This document shows, in pieces, positions 7,322 to 15,912 of a DNA stretch of 43,454 nucleotides. How positions within the stretch are numbered: the stretch's first letter is position 1; each line of letters starts with the position of its first letter. A program made the position numbers and the translations under genes. Source of the stretch: JAWXBM01 sp034440115 (GTDB lineage Bacteria > Pseudomonadota > Gammaproteobacteria > Xanthomonadales > SZUA-36); assembly GCA_034440115.1 (NCBI GenBank), contig JAWXBM010000061.1, forward strand, positions 1-43,454. Direction: 5' to 3'. Below the pieces are notes generated by a model, which was not told the origin of the DNA, ran no database searches, and was given only the letters and a program-made list of their open reading frames with translations.

Positions 7322-8839
7322 TTAAACAAAATCCTTCGGTATGGTTAACAGATGCTTTTGGATTTTTCCAGCCGCTGTGCGCGGGAATTCCTCGACCGGA
7401 ACCAAATGCCGTGGCAACTTGTAAGCGGCTAGTTTCTGGCCCAGAAATTGTCGCAATTCATCCAACTCAGGTGCTTCGTTTCCGGGTCGCGGCAGCACGA
7501 ATGCACAACCTGTTTCACCCCATTTGCTATCAGCAACGCCGATGACGGCCGCCTCAAGTATGGCCGGATGGCTGGCCAGGTGATTTTCCAGTTCAGCGGC
7601 GTAAACATTTTCACCGCCGGAGATGTACATGTCCTTGAGGCGACCGACAATGTAGTAGTAGCCGTCTTCATCCTGGCGACCCAGGTCACCACTGCGCAAC
7701 CAGACTCCATCCGGTAGTGCTTCAGCGGTAGCGGCAGCTTGCTGGTAATAACCTGGCGTGATGCCGGCCCCGGAGAACCAAACCTCGCCCGTTGCACCGG
7801 GCGCCGCGTCCTGTCCATCAGGGTCTACCAGTCGCACCCTACACAGCAACTGAGGTTTACCCACAGAACCTATTTTGCGACTTGCATTGGCTGCATCCAT
7901 TAAAAAAGCAGTCGGGCCGGTTTCAGTCATGCCCATACCGTTCTGGATCTGGGCACCGCGGGCTGCGAAGCGTTGCAACAACTCGTCGGAAATGGCCGCA
8001 CCACCGCAAGCCCAATTGCGAACCCTGGACAAGTCGAGTTGGTCAAAGCGCGGATGCAGACTGAAGGCTTGATAAATTGCCGGCACGCCAAAAAAGGTAT
8101 TCAGTCGCCCCTGCTCCAGCAGTTCAATGGTTTGTTGCAACTCGAAGCCCGGCGTAAACAGAACCCGGGCACCCATGATCAGGGCGGGCAGGGCAGTCAG
8201 GTTGATGCCAGCACTGTGAAACAGCGGCAGGAAACACAGCGTGGTGTCATCAACGCGCAAACCCATGCCCTGGGAAATGTTGACGTAATTAGCGAATGCC
8301 ATGCCGAAGGTCTGGATTACGGCTTTGGGTTTACCGGTAGTGCCTGAAGTGTAAAGCAAATACCAGGTGTCATCGGTATTCCAGGCGGAATGGCCAGTCA
8401 GAGACTGCTGTGCGTCACGGCGGGCCGCGAAACCAGTCCCTCCTGTGGCGTCAATGTCGACTACCACCAGCGCTTCACCAGCCAGGGCCTTGGCCGCAGT
8501 TGTGTCTTCAGCCCCGTGCAACAGCATCTGGGCGCCACAATCTTCGATGAGCAGTTTCAGTTCGCTCGCTGGCATGCGCCAATTGAGCGGAACCAATATC
8601 GCTTGCAAGCGGGCACAAGCAAACAACAGCTCGAAAAACTCAATGCGATTGCGACAAAGCAGTACCAGGCGACTACCAGGCTGCAAACCCATGCTTTTCA
8701 GCAGGGCAGCAGTGCGGCCTGTGCGTTCGTTCAATTCACCGTAGTTGAGCACCAGTCCCGATAAAAGGTGTTCCACAGCACAGCGTTCTGGGGCGATTTC
8801 TGCCCGTTGTTGAATAAAATCAAAAAGCGCAAAAGTCAT
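7322..8839 (-). CDS. Fatty-acid/acyl-CoA synthetase (AMP-forming)
   Basis: A 505-residue member of the ANL superfamily that activates a carboxylic acid to an acyl-CoA through an acyl-adenylate. Motifs are complete: the P-loop YTSGTTGKPKAV, GMTETGP, then SGDLGRQDEDGYYYIVGRLKD and the hinge and GENVYAAELE segment. The catalytic lysine lies in the C-terminal TAAGKIQK. Specificity cannot be read from the sequence; a short- or medium-chain or hydroxy acid released by the neighbouring esterase is a reasonable guess. The start ATG at 8839 overlaps the stop of the TetR gene by four bases, so regulator and enzyme are translated from one message. The depolymerase-like gene follows 89 bases downstream. 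Confidence 0.9.
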   Translation of the reverse strand: MTFALFDFIQQRAEIAPERCAVEHLLSGLVLNYGELNERTGRTAALLKSMGLQPGSRLVLLCRNRIEFFELLFACARLQAILVPLNWRMPASELKLLIEDCGAQMLLHGAEDTTAAKALAGEALVVVDIDATGGTGFAARRDAQQSLTGHSAWNTDDTWYLLYTSGTTGKPKAVIQTFGMAFANYVNISQGMGLRVDDTTLCFLPLFHSAGINLTALPALIMGARVLFTPGFELQQTIELLEQGRLNTFFGVPAIYQAFSLHPRFDQLDLSRVRNWACGGAAISDELLQRFAARGAQIQNGMGMTETGPTAFLMDAANASRKIGSVGKPQLLCRVRLVDPDGQDAAPGATGEVWFSGAGITPGYYQQAAATAEALPDGVWLRSGDLGRQDEDGYYYIVGRLKDMYISGGENVYAAELENHLASHPAILEAAVIGVADSKWGETGCAFVLPRPGNEAPELDELRQFLGQKLAAYKLPRHLVPVEEFPRTAAGKIQKHLLTIPKDFV

Positions 8840-9453
8840 TTCTTGCGAGTTTGGCGCGACAGGCCATAAGCCAGCAGGTCAGCCACATCATCCGCCACGC
8901 TGCCGGGTTTGGAGCCATCGTCCCATTCGGAAAAACGCATGCCCAGAAACACGTCCATACCCATGATGGCCCAGGCCCAGACTTCAAAGTCTCCATCACG
9001 GATTTCGCCACGCCCGGCCGCCGCAGCCAAAGCTTCCTGGTAAGCCTTGGCAAATACGGTGTAGTGCTCCATGAAGGCATCGTTGGCGACAAATTGAGCT
9101 TCAGAAATAATGCGATACAAGCCGGTGTGCTCACGCACGAATTCCAAATAGGCCTTAATACCTTCACGTTCGGCGGTAAGCCGGTCGGGGGCATCGGCAA
9201 CCCGCTCCGCCACCCAACTGCGAACTGTTCGGCTCATGTGTGCGACCAGTGCGCGGAAAATCTCTTCCTTGCTTTCAAAGTAAACGTAAAACGTGCCCAG
9301 GGCCACGCCCGCACTCCGCGTGATGTCGCTGATGGCAACGGCGTGGAAGCCACGCTCACCAAATTCTGCTTCGCCTGCACGCAAGAGTTTTTCACGTGTT
9401 TTGTGGCCCCTGGCAGTTTTAGGCAGTTTTTCTGAAGTTGAATGTTGATTCAT
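8836..9453 (-). CDS. TetR-family transcriptional regulator
   Basis: A 205-residue one-component regulator. The N-terminal helix-turn-helix (about residues 18-64) has the family pattern: TREKLLRAGEAEFGERGF, ISDITRSAGVALGTFYVYF and SKEEIF. The C-terminal half is helical with no signature for a particular ligand. It is the first gene of a minus-strand run with the acyl-CoA synthetase (four-base overlap) and probably the esterase. It diverges from the alpha/beta hydrolase, so it probably represses both directions. An inverted repeat (GCCGGA, nine bases, TCCGGC) at 9490-9510 is a candidate operator. An acyl-CoA or acid effector is a guess from the neighbours. Confidence 0.92.
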   Translation of the reverse strand: MNQHSTSEKLPKTARGHKTREKLLRAGEAEFGERGFHAVAISDITRSAGVALGTFYVYFESKEEIFRALVAHMSRTVRSWVAERVADAPDRLTAEREGIKAYLEFVREHTGLYRIISEAQFVANDAFMEHYTVFAKAYQEALAAAAGRGEIRDGDFEVWAWAIMGMDVFLGMRFSEWDDGSKPGSVADDVADLLAYGLSRQTRKK

Positions 9454-9482
9454 GTTTCATAATCTTGCATACTGGCGCGCAA

Positions 9483-9510
9483 TTGACAAGCCGGAATGGA
9501 AAAATCCGGC
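9483..9510. promoter_or_regulatory. Candidate divergent control region: TTGACA box and inverted repeat
   Basis: TTGACA at 9483-9488 is a consensus -35 box towards the hydrolase gene, but I see no good -10 at the right distance. Just after it, GCCGGA (9490-9495) and TCCGGC (9505-9510) form a perfect six-base inverted repeat with a nine-base spacer. The position between a TetR gene and a divergent target suits an operator. Confidence 0.4.
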
Positions 9511-9529
9511 GCCATTTAACCAGGAATCA

Positions 9530-10390
9530 ATGCACACACTTGAACTAAAAAATGGTGATCGCCTGGCTTACCGTGACCAAGGTTCGGGTCCGGTCATGGT
9601 ACTCGTTCATGGCTGGGGAGTCAGCGGCGAATTGTTCGACGACCAGTTGCTGGCCTTGTCGGATCGTTTTCGGGTGGTGATTCCTGATTTGCCCGGACAC
9701 GGAGCGTCCAGTGAATTTCACCACCAAGCTGAGTTTTCCAGTCTGGCTGATGCGGTGGCCGAACTGCTACGGCACCTGCAGCTTGAATCTGTCTGCTTGG
9801 TGGGATGGTCATTAGGAGCCATGGTTTGCTGGGATTTGCTGGCTCGTCACCCCGAACTGACTATCAGTGGCCTCATTACCATCGACATGGTGCCACGACT
9901 GCTGAATGACAACAGTTGGAGATACGGCCTGCGCGAAGGCAGTGATTCTCACGCTTTTGATCGTGACATCGAAATCATCCTGTCCGACTGGCATGCCTAT
10001 GCTGATCTGCTTGCACCACGTTGGTTAGGCCAGGGGGCTGGTGACGCATTGCCTGATCTGCTGGCACGCGTGAAGGGTGCAGCCCAAACCAACCAGCCTG
10101 CCAGCATGGCAAGAATCTGGAAGCTGCTGGTGGAGCAGGACTTCTGCTCAGCGCTTGCAAGAATGACATTACCCACTCTGGTTATTACCGGTGGGCAAAG
10201 CTCCCTTTATGACGTTCCCGCCGGGGAATGGATTGTGGAGCAAATGCCCGCTGCAAAACTGGAAGTTTTTCAAAATTCCGGGCACGCCCCGCATCTCGAT
10301 CAGCCGCAGCGTTTTAACCAGCTTTTGGCTGAATTTACTTTAAACCTTAACGACAACACTGCCGGGATAGACGGCACCCTTATGTCATGA
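9530..10390 (+). CDS. Alpha/beta-fold hydrolase
   Basis: A 286-residue hydrolase of the BioH/esterase type. The oxyanion-region motif VHGWG is near residue 30, the nucleophile elbow GWSLGA carries the catalytic Ser, and the C-terminal SGHAPHL carries the catalytic His. There is no signal peptide, so it is cytoplasmic. An upstream ATG at 9452 would overlap the start of the divergent TetR gene and add residues unlike the family. The ATG at 9530, preceded by AGGA, begins right at the first strand and is preferred. The stop overlaps the region where the TonB receptor gene begins, so the two are co-transcribed. The substrate is unknown; an ester or lactone imported by the receptor is plausible. 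Confidence 0.87.
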   Translation: MHTLELKNGDRLAYRDQGSGPVMVLVHGWGVSGELFDDQLLALSDRFRVVIPDLPGHGASSEFHHQAEFSSLADAVAELLRHLQLESVCLVGWSLGAMVCWDLLARHPELTISGLITIDMVPRLLNDNSWRYGLREGSDSHAFDRDIEIILSDWHAYADLLAPRWLGQGAGDALPDLLARVKGAAQTNQPASMARIWKLLVEQDFCSALARMTLPTLVITGGQSSLYDVPAGEWIVEQMPAAKLEVFQNSGHAPHLDQPQRFNQLLAEFTLNLNDNTAGIDGTLMS

Positions 10391-10401
10391 CGGAGGAAGC
10401 A

Positions 10402-12738
10402 ATGCACACGTCAAAAAATTTGCGCAGAAAAACTTCAGGTCGCTTTTCGCTGGCGACAGCCATATCACTGGCACTTGCTGCCAGTGCTTTTCCATTGGCG
10501 TTACACGCTCAAAGCGAGAGCGAAGAAGGCAAACTGATACTGGAAGAAGTGGTGGTTACCGCTCAAAGGCGGGAAGCCAAGCTGATGGACGTGCCCTTGG
10601 CAGTAACAGCCTTGATGGGTGATGAGCTTGAGCAGATGGGAGCACTGGACCTGATCTACGTGGCCCAATCATCACCTAACACCACCTTGGAAGTATCCCG
10701 CGGGACCAACTCAACCCTGACGGCTTTTATACGTGGTGTGGGCCAGCAGGACCCGGTAGCGGGATTCGAGTCCGGTGTGGGTATTTACGTCGATGATGTG
10801 TACTTCAATCGTCCACAGGCTGGCGTGTTGGATATCTATGATGTGGAACGCATCGAAGTGCTGCGCGGACCGCAGGGTACGCTGTATGGCCGTAATACCA
10901 TCGGTGGTGCCATCAAGTATGTAACCCGCCACCTGAGCGAAGACCCGGAATTGAAGCTGCGTGGCCGGGCAGGTAACTACGGCATGCTGGATGCGACGGT
11001 TACGGGCTCTGCCCCCATTAGCGATACTTTCCGCATCGGCGGTTCTTTTGCTACTTTCAATCGGGATGGCTTTGGTGACAATCTCAATCTCGGACTGGAG
11101 AACTACAACAAGAAAGCTTACGGCGCCCGGCTAAGTGCCGAGTGGGAGCCCACCGACAGCCTGTTTTTCCGAATTGCCGGCGATTGGATGCAGGATGATT
11201 CCGATCCACGGCATGGTCATCGCCTGACGGTTGGAAAGCTATCCGGAGCACCGATTCTGGATAGCGTTTATGACACGCGAGCCGGCCTGAATACACCCAA
11301 GCAGGATGTTGAGTCCGATGGTATTTCAATGTTGGCAGAATGGCAGGCCAATGACCTGGTGACCTTCCGTAGCATCATTGCCTTCCGTGAAGATACCACC
11401 TGGACGCCAATTGACTTTGACAGCCTGCCTGCAGCAGACCTGGATGTGCCTGCATTATATGAAAACGAGCAGGATTCCTACGAGTTGCAGGCTGTTTTCA
11501 GTGCGTCCAACTGGGATGGTGTGATGGGCTTTTACTATCTGGATGCCGAAGCTTCCAATATCTTTGACGTTATCCTGGGTAATCTGGGTGCTGTGCTGAA
11601 TCTGCCAGGTTTTAACAGCAGCACCGCTGGTGACGTCAAGACCACTTCATGGTCAGCTTTTGGTGACTTCACCTGGCACTTCAATGAGCAGTGGAGCGGC
11701 TCATTGGGTGGACGTTGGACAGAAGACAAGCGTGAAGCCAACGTTCTGCGTCAGACCAAGCTGGGTGGCGCCTCACCCATTTTGGGTGGAACTGGCTTCC
11801 CGATTGCCACAACGTCAAACTTCCATGGCGAAGAAACCTTTGAAAAATTTACCCCGCGGGCTTCTATCCAGTGGCAACCGAATGACGACCAGAATATTTA
11901 CCTGAGCTATAGCGAAGGCTTTAAGGGTGGTGGTTTTGACCCGCGCGGCCTGACTACGGCCGCGCCGGACAGCAACGGTGATGGTGTTAAAAGCCAGGAA
12001 GAAATATTCGAATTCATGAAATTTGAACCGGAAGAAGTGAATTCCTGGGAACTGGGCCTCAAATCCACTTTGCTGGACGGCCGTATGACTTCACGTCTGG
12101 CCATCTTCATGGGTGATTACACGGATGTGCAAATTCCCGGTTCGGTCGGCGTGGATACAGACGGTGATGGCAATAGCGACCAATTCATTGGTGTAACAAC
12201 AAATGCTGCTGATGCTGACATTAATGGCGTGGAATGGGAAGGCCAGGTAATCGTGGCTAATGATCTTGGAGTTTCTGGCTCCTCGTTCAACTTCTCCTGG
12301 GCCATCGGCTACATTGATGCTGGGTTCAATACCTTTATCAATGCTTTTGGCCAGGATGTTGCGGATCAACGTGTTTTCCAGAACACGCCGGAATGGACCG
12401 CCAGCGGCAGCGTAAACTACAGCATGCCGGTTAACTGGTTTGGCGCTGGTGGCGACCTGGCGCTCATTACCTCTTTGGCTTATCGCGATGATCACAGCCA
12501 GTTCGAAGTTCCTAATCCCTTCCTGGATCAGGATGCTTATGCGCTGTGGGATCTGAGTGCCGTCTGGTCTGATGACAGTGGGCGCTGGCAGGTAGGTTTG
12601 CACGGCAAAAACCTGACCGATGAAGAGTACAAGGTAGCGGGATACTTTTTCCCAACCCTCGGACTCGAGGGGTCTATTACTGCCTTTTACGGCAACCCAC
12701 GCCAGTACTGGCTGGATGTGCAATACCGCTTCTTCTGA
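10402..12738 (+). CDS. TonB-dependent outer-membrane receptor
   Basis: A 778-residue TonB-dependent receptor. A Sec signal peptide (basic start, hydrophobic ATAISLALAASAFPLAL, cleavage after HA) leads to a TonB-box region, LILEEVVVTAQRR. The plug domain includes FIRGVGQQDP and VERIEVLRGPQGTLYGRN with the AIKYVT plug end, then a 22-strand-type barrel. It ends in Phe after QYRF, the expected barrel C-terminus. GGAGGA at 10392-10397 points to ATG 10402; an ATG five codons upstream overlaps the hydrolase stop. The barrel resembles the large Sphingomonas/Cellvibrionales-type receptors for organic substrates rather than a recognisable siderophore receptor. With a hydrolase before it and an MFS carrier after it, it probably imports the substrate of this catabolic region. 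Confidence 0.93.
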   Translation: MHTSKNLRRKTSGRFSLATAISLALAASAFPLALHAQSESEEGKLILEEVVVTAQRREAKLMDVPLAVTALMGDELEQMGALDLIYVAQSSPNTTLEVSRGTNSTLTAFIRGVGQQDPVAGFESGVGIYVDDVYFNRPQAGVLDIYDVERIEVLRGPQGTLYGRNTIGGAIKYVTRHLSEDPELKLRGRAGNYGMLDATVTGSAPISDTFRIGGSFATFNRDGFGDNLNLGLENYNKKAYGARLSAEWEPTDSLFFRIAGDWMQDDSDPRHGHRLTVGKLSGAPILDSVYDTRAGLNTPKQDVESDGISMLAEWQANDLVTFRSIIAFREDTTWTPIDFDSLPAADLDVPALYENEQDSYELQAVFSASNWDGVMGFYYLDAEASNIFDVILGNLGAVLNLPGFNSSTAGDVKTTSWSAFGDFTWHFNEQWSGSLGGRWTEDKREANVLRQTKLGGASPILGGTGFPIATTSNFHGEETFEKFTPRASIQWQPNDDQNIYLSYSEGFKGGGFDPRGLTTAAPDSNGDGVKSQEEIFEFMKFEPEEVNSWELGLKSTLLDGRMTSRLAIFMGDYTDVQIPGSVGVDTDGDGNSDQFIGVTTNAADADINGVEWEGQVIVANDLGVSGSSFNFSWAIGYIDAGFNTFINAFGQDVADQRVFQNTPEWTASGSVNYSMPVNWFGAGGDLALITSLAYRDDHSQFEVPNPFLDQDAYALWDLSAVWSDDSGRWQVGLHGKNLTDEEYKVAGYFFPTLGLEGSITAFYGNPRQYWLDVQYRFF

Positions 12739-12782
12739 TCTCGTGCAGCGATTGCTGGCACGTGTATGATCAGGCAATACCC

Positions 12783-12812
12783 GGACGCAGCCATAATGGC
12801 TGTGTCCTTTTT
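12783..12812 (+). terminator. Intrinsic terminator after the TonB receptor gene
   Basis: GGACGCAGCC (12783-12792) pairs with GGCTGTGTCC (12798-12807) in a ten-base-pair stem with one G-U pair and a five-base loop, followed by TTTTT. It would separate or attenuate expression between the receptor and the MFS gene. Confidence 0.82.
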
Positions 12813-12850
12813 CCCGCCAGGGGACCCATCGGAGCAAGCATAATCCCGTC

Positions 12851-14131
12851 ATGACCGAGCCCACGAAAGCTACAGAGAAACTTCTCAACCCCGAACGTAC
12901 CTACGTGCTGTTCATGCTGGTTCTGGTTTACACCTTCAATTTTATTGACCGGCAAATTGTTGGCATCCTGGCCGTTCCCATCAAGGCTGATTTGGGTTTA
13001 AGTGACACTGAACTGGGCCTGATGGGTGGCCTTGCTTTTGCCCTGTTTTACACCGGGCTGGGTATCCCGGTCGCCATGTTGGCAGATCGTGTAAGCAGAA
13101 CATGGATCATGACCATCGCGTTAACTCTGTGGAGCCTGATGACCGCGGTCTGTGGACTGGCGCAGAATTTCTGGCAGCTTTTTGCAGCTCGTTTGGGTGT
13201 GGGTGTGGGCGAAGCCGGTGGTGTTGCACCTGCTTACTCTCTGGTTGCTGATTATTTTCCAGCCAGTCAGCGTGCCCGGGCTTTGAGCATTTATTCTCTT
13301 GGCATTCCCATTGGCAGCGCACTGGGTATTTTTCTCGGCGGCTATATTGCCAGCAAGGTTGATTGGCGTTGGGCTTTTTTTGCTGTTGGTATAGCCGGTA
13401 TCATCCTTGCGCCTATCTTCAGAATGACGGTCAAGGAGCCACCGCGGGGTCGTTACGACCTGCACCACGCCCAGCAAGCTAAAGCACCGGGATTGGCAGA
13501 ATTGTTTCGTACCCTGGCCACCAAGCCCAGTTTCTGGCTGATGTCCCTGGGGGCAGCCTGCTCATCGATGATGGGCTATGGCCTGTTTTTCTGGTTGCCC
13601 TCCTTCTTCGTACGCAGCTTCGGCCTGACCTTGTTGCAGGCGTCCATGTTTTTTGGCTCTATCCTGTTAATCGGTGGTATCGCAGGTATTTGGGCGGGTG
13701 GTTGGTTGGGTGATCGCTTTGGCCATGCGAAACGCAGCCGCTATCTCACCATTCCAGCTTGTGCTTTCCTGGCAACCATACCTTTTTATATGCTGGGCAT
13801 ACTGTCCACCAATCTGGTACTCACTTTCTTCGTATTGCTGGTGCCCACGGCATTGGGCCTGGTATGGCTGGGACCGGTGGTTTCGACCATCCAGCACCTG
13901 GTGCGGCCGAACATGCGAGCCACGGCTTCGGCAGTATTCCTGTTTATCAACAACCTGATCGGGATTGGTTTGGGCACCTGGGCTCTGGGTGCTTTGTCGG
14001 ATGGGCTTACTGCGCGATTTGCAGAAAATGCTTTACGTTACTCCATACTGGCTGGAACCATCTTCTACGTAATTGCTGCAACTTTATTTTTTATGGCATC
14101 CCGCAGGCTGGAACAAGACTGGGAAGGGTAA
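12851..14131 (+). CDS. MFS transporter, spinster-like family
   Basis: A 426-residue major facilitator with twelve predicted membrane segments. The first helix contains YTFNFIDRQIVGILAVPIK, followed by the loop GLAFALFYTGLGIPVAMLADR, the MFS motif A region. This is characteristic of the spinster-like branch often found beside TonB-dependent receptors in marine and alphaproteobacterial genomes. A central loop of about 30 residues (KEPPRGRYDLHH) divides the two halves. It probably carries the receptor's substrate, or a hydrolysis product, across the inner membrane. No close Shine-Dalgarno sequence is seen before ATG 12851; the nearest is GGAG about 16 bases upstream, so the start is less certain. 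The SDR gene starts at the base after its stop. Confidence 0.9.
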   Translation: MTEPTKATEKLLNPERTYVLFMLVLVYTFNFIDRQIVGILAVPIKADLGLSDTELGLMGGLAFALFYTGLGIPVAMLADRVSRTWIMTIALTLWSLMTAVCGLAQNFWQLFAARLGVGVGEAGGVAPAYSLVADYFPASQRARALSIYSLGIPIGSALGIFLGGYIASKVDWRWAFFAVGIAGIILAPIFRMTVKEPPRGRYDLHHAQQAKAPGLAELFRTLATKPSFWLMSLGAACSSMMGYGLFFWLPSFFVRSFGLTLLQASMFFGSILLIGGIAGIWAGGWLGDRFGHAKRSRYLTIPACAFLATIPFYMLGILSTNLVLTFFVLLVPTALGLVWLGPVVSTIQHLVRPNMRATASAVFLFINNLIGIGLGTWALGALSDGLTARFAENALRYSILAGTIFYVIAATLFFMASRRLEQDWEG

Positions 14132-14917
14132 ATGGAAAGATTAAGAGGTAAATCGGCGTTGGTCACCGGTGCGACTTCTGCTATCGGATTGGGTATCGCC
14201 AAAGCTCTGGCAAGAGCCGGTTGCAACTTGACGATCAATGGTTTTGGCGATAAATCAGAGATCAATGATATTTGCACATCGCTGGCTGCAGAACATGGAG
14301 TCGACGTGCGGTATTCATCTGCCGATATGCGCAAGCCTGATCAGATCGAGGCCATGATGCTGCAAGCCCGGGAAACATTCGGTAGCCTGGATGTTTTGGT
14401 AAACAATGCCGGAATTCAGTTTGTATCTCCCATTGAAAGTTTTCCCACCGAAAAATGGGATGACATCATCGCCATCAATCGCACTTCAGCATTTCATACC
14501 ACCAAGGCGGTGATTCCCGGCATGCTGGCGAAAGGCTGGGGCCGCATTATCAATGTGGCTTCGGCTCATGCATTGGTGGCATCACCCTTTAAATCAGCTT
14601 ATGTGGCTGCCAAGCATGGCTTGGCCGGTCTGACCAAAACCGTTGCGTTGGAAGTTGCTGAAAAGGTATCACGGTCAATGCGATTGCGCCGGGTTATGTT
14701 GAAACCCCTCTGGTGCTGGGCCAGATTGCAGATACCGAAGGCGCGTGGCATCACCGCAGAAGAAGTGGTGCGGGATGTGATGCTGGCAGCACAGCCCAGC
14801 AAAAAAATGATCGGCATCGAACAAGTGGCTGACCTGGCTATATATTTGTGCAGCGAAAGTGCCAGTGGTATTACCGGTTCCATCTTACCCATTGACGGCG
14901 GCTGGACTGCCCGTTGA
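14132..14917 (+). CDS. 3-hydroxybutyrate dehydrogenase-like SDR with an internal double frameshift
   Basis: A 261-residue short-chain dehydrogenase closest in pattern to NAD-dependent D-3-hydroxybutyrate dehydrogenase. It has the cofactor motif GATSAIGLG (13-21), NNAG (91-94), catalytic Ser144, Tyr157 and Lys161 (YVAAK), and the C-terminal AAQPSKK with GSILPIDGGWTAR. Residues about 179-202 are wrong for the family. In the next frame, from 14665 to 14736, the DNA reads GITVNAIAPGYVETPLV, which is exactly the expected segment after helix 6. So a base appears lost near 14663-14667 and the frame returns near 14737. The gene is therefore intact in length but scrambled over about 24 residues, including the conserved PG motif. 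ATG follows the MFS stop directly. It may be a sequencing error or a damaged enzyme. Confidence 0.82.
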   Translation: MERLRGKSALVTGATSAIGLGIAKALARAGCNLTINGFGDKSEINDICTSLAAEHGVDVRYSSADMRKPDQIEAMMLQARETFGSLDVLVNNAGIQFVSPIESFPTEKWDDIIAINRTSAFHTTKAVIPGMLAKGWGRIINVASAHALVASPFKSAYVAAKHGLAGLTKTVALEVAEKVSRSMRLRRVMLKPLWCWARLQIPKARGITAEEVVRDVMLAAQPSKKMIGIEQVADLAIYLCSESASGITGSILPIDGGWTAR

Positions 14918-14942
14918 ATCATCCACCAGGCAGAGTTAATTC

Positions 14943-15869
14943 ATGAATTACACCGAACATCGTTACCGCTCGAAGGATCGTTTGTCGCTTTATTATCGCG
15001 AGTATGGAAACCAGCATGATCAGGGCAGGGAGGTTGTCCTTTGCCTGCACGGATTGACGCGCAACAGCAAGGATTTTCATACGCTGGCAGAGCATTTGGC
15101 TGATCGATACCGAGTGATCAGTGTTGATATACGTGGTCGCGGACTTTCGGATTGGGACAGGCATTCCATCCACTACAATCCGGGCCAGTACGCCAAAGAT
15201 GCCTGGGCCTTGCTGGATCATCTGGCTTTGCAACAGGTCACGGTTATTGGTACCTCTTTAGGTGGCTTGATGGCCATGATCATGGCGGACCAACAGCCTC
15301 AGCGCTTGCGCGCATTATTGCTCAACGATATTGGCCCGGAGCTGCCATTACCCGCCATCCAGCGCATCATGAGCTATGCAGGACGTACTTTGCCGGCGCA
15401 GAGCTGGGAGCAAGCCGCACTGCAGGTCAAAATGGCTTATGAGATCGCCATGCCGAATATGCCCATCGAGTTCTGGCGGGAGTTCGTCAAGCTTTCCTAT
15501 CGGGAAAACCCTGAGGGTAAACCGGTGCCGGATATGGATCCGGCAATTGGTGCAACATTACGTAATCCACCGGCCGTGATTCACTGGTTGCAGTGGATGA
15601 ACCGCCATGGCTGGATCAAAAAGATTGCAGGCGTATACATCGATCCCTGGGATTCCTTCCACTCAGTAACCATGCCCTGCTTGTTGGTCCATGGGGCGCT
15701 TTCTGATGTGCTGACCGATGAAATTGTTCGCAAGATGCAAGTTGCGCAGCCCCACATGCAGGTCGTGCGCGTGGCAGATCGCGGTCATGCACCCATGCTG
15801 GATGAACCTGAAACGGTTGCCGCAATCGACGCTTTTTTATCCCAGGTTCACGCCGCCAGCGGCGCTTAA
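14943..15869 (+). CDS. Alpha/beta-fold hydrolase
   Basis: A 308-residue serine hydrolase. The LCLHGLTRN oxyanion region, SVDIRGRGLSDW strand-turn, nucleophile elbow GTSLGG (Ser catalytic), a late Asp in the ALSDVLTDE region and the C-terminal His in RGHAPML make a complete triad. No signal peptide is present. It belongs to the broad esterase/epoxide-hydrolase-like group and the substrate cannot be named. It lies 25 bases after the SDR gene and closes the plus-strand run that starts at 9530. A REP-like palindrome separates its stop from the convergent aldehyde dehydrogenase. Two different hydrolases in one run suggest successive ester cleavages, which is inference. Confidence 0.88.
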   Translation: MNYTEHRYRSKDRLSLYYREYGNQHDQGREVVLCLHGLTRNSKDFHTLAEHLADRYRVISVDIRGRGLSDWDRHSIHYNPGQYAKDAWALLDHLALQQVTVIGTSLGGLMAMIMADQQPQRLRALLLNDIGPELPLPAIQRIMSYAGRTLPAQSWEQAALQVKMAYEIAMPNMPIEFWREFVKLSYRENPEGKPVPDMDPAIGATLRNPPAVIHWLQWMNRHGWIKKIAGVYIDPWDSFHSVTMPCLLVHGALSDVLTDEIVRKMQVAQPHMQVVRVADRGHAPMLDEPETVAAIDAFLSQVHAASGA

Positions 15870-15874
15870 TCATT

Positions 15875-15905
15875 TGCAGGAGCGAGCGTTGCTCGCGACA
15901 AGTTG
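15875..15905. repeat. REP-like palindromic element
   Basis: GCAGGAGCGAGCGTTGCTCGCGACA contains GCGAGC-gtt-GCTCGC (15882-15896). It closely resembles the GTAGGAGCGAGC/GCTCGCGA REP sequences known from Pseudomonas. It sits in the 43-base gap between two convergent genes, the usual REP location. No second copy is obvious in the window, so identity rests on resemblance. Confidence 0.5.
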
Positions 15906-15912
15906 CGCGAAA

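Noticed and set aside
12091..12888. Minus-strand open frame of 265 codons
   Set aside because: It is antisense to the 3' part of the TonB receptor gene and crosses the terminator at 12783-12812.
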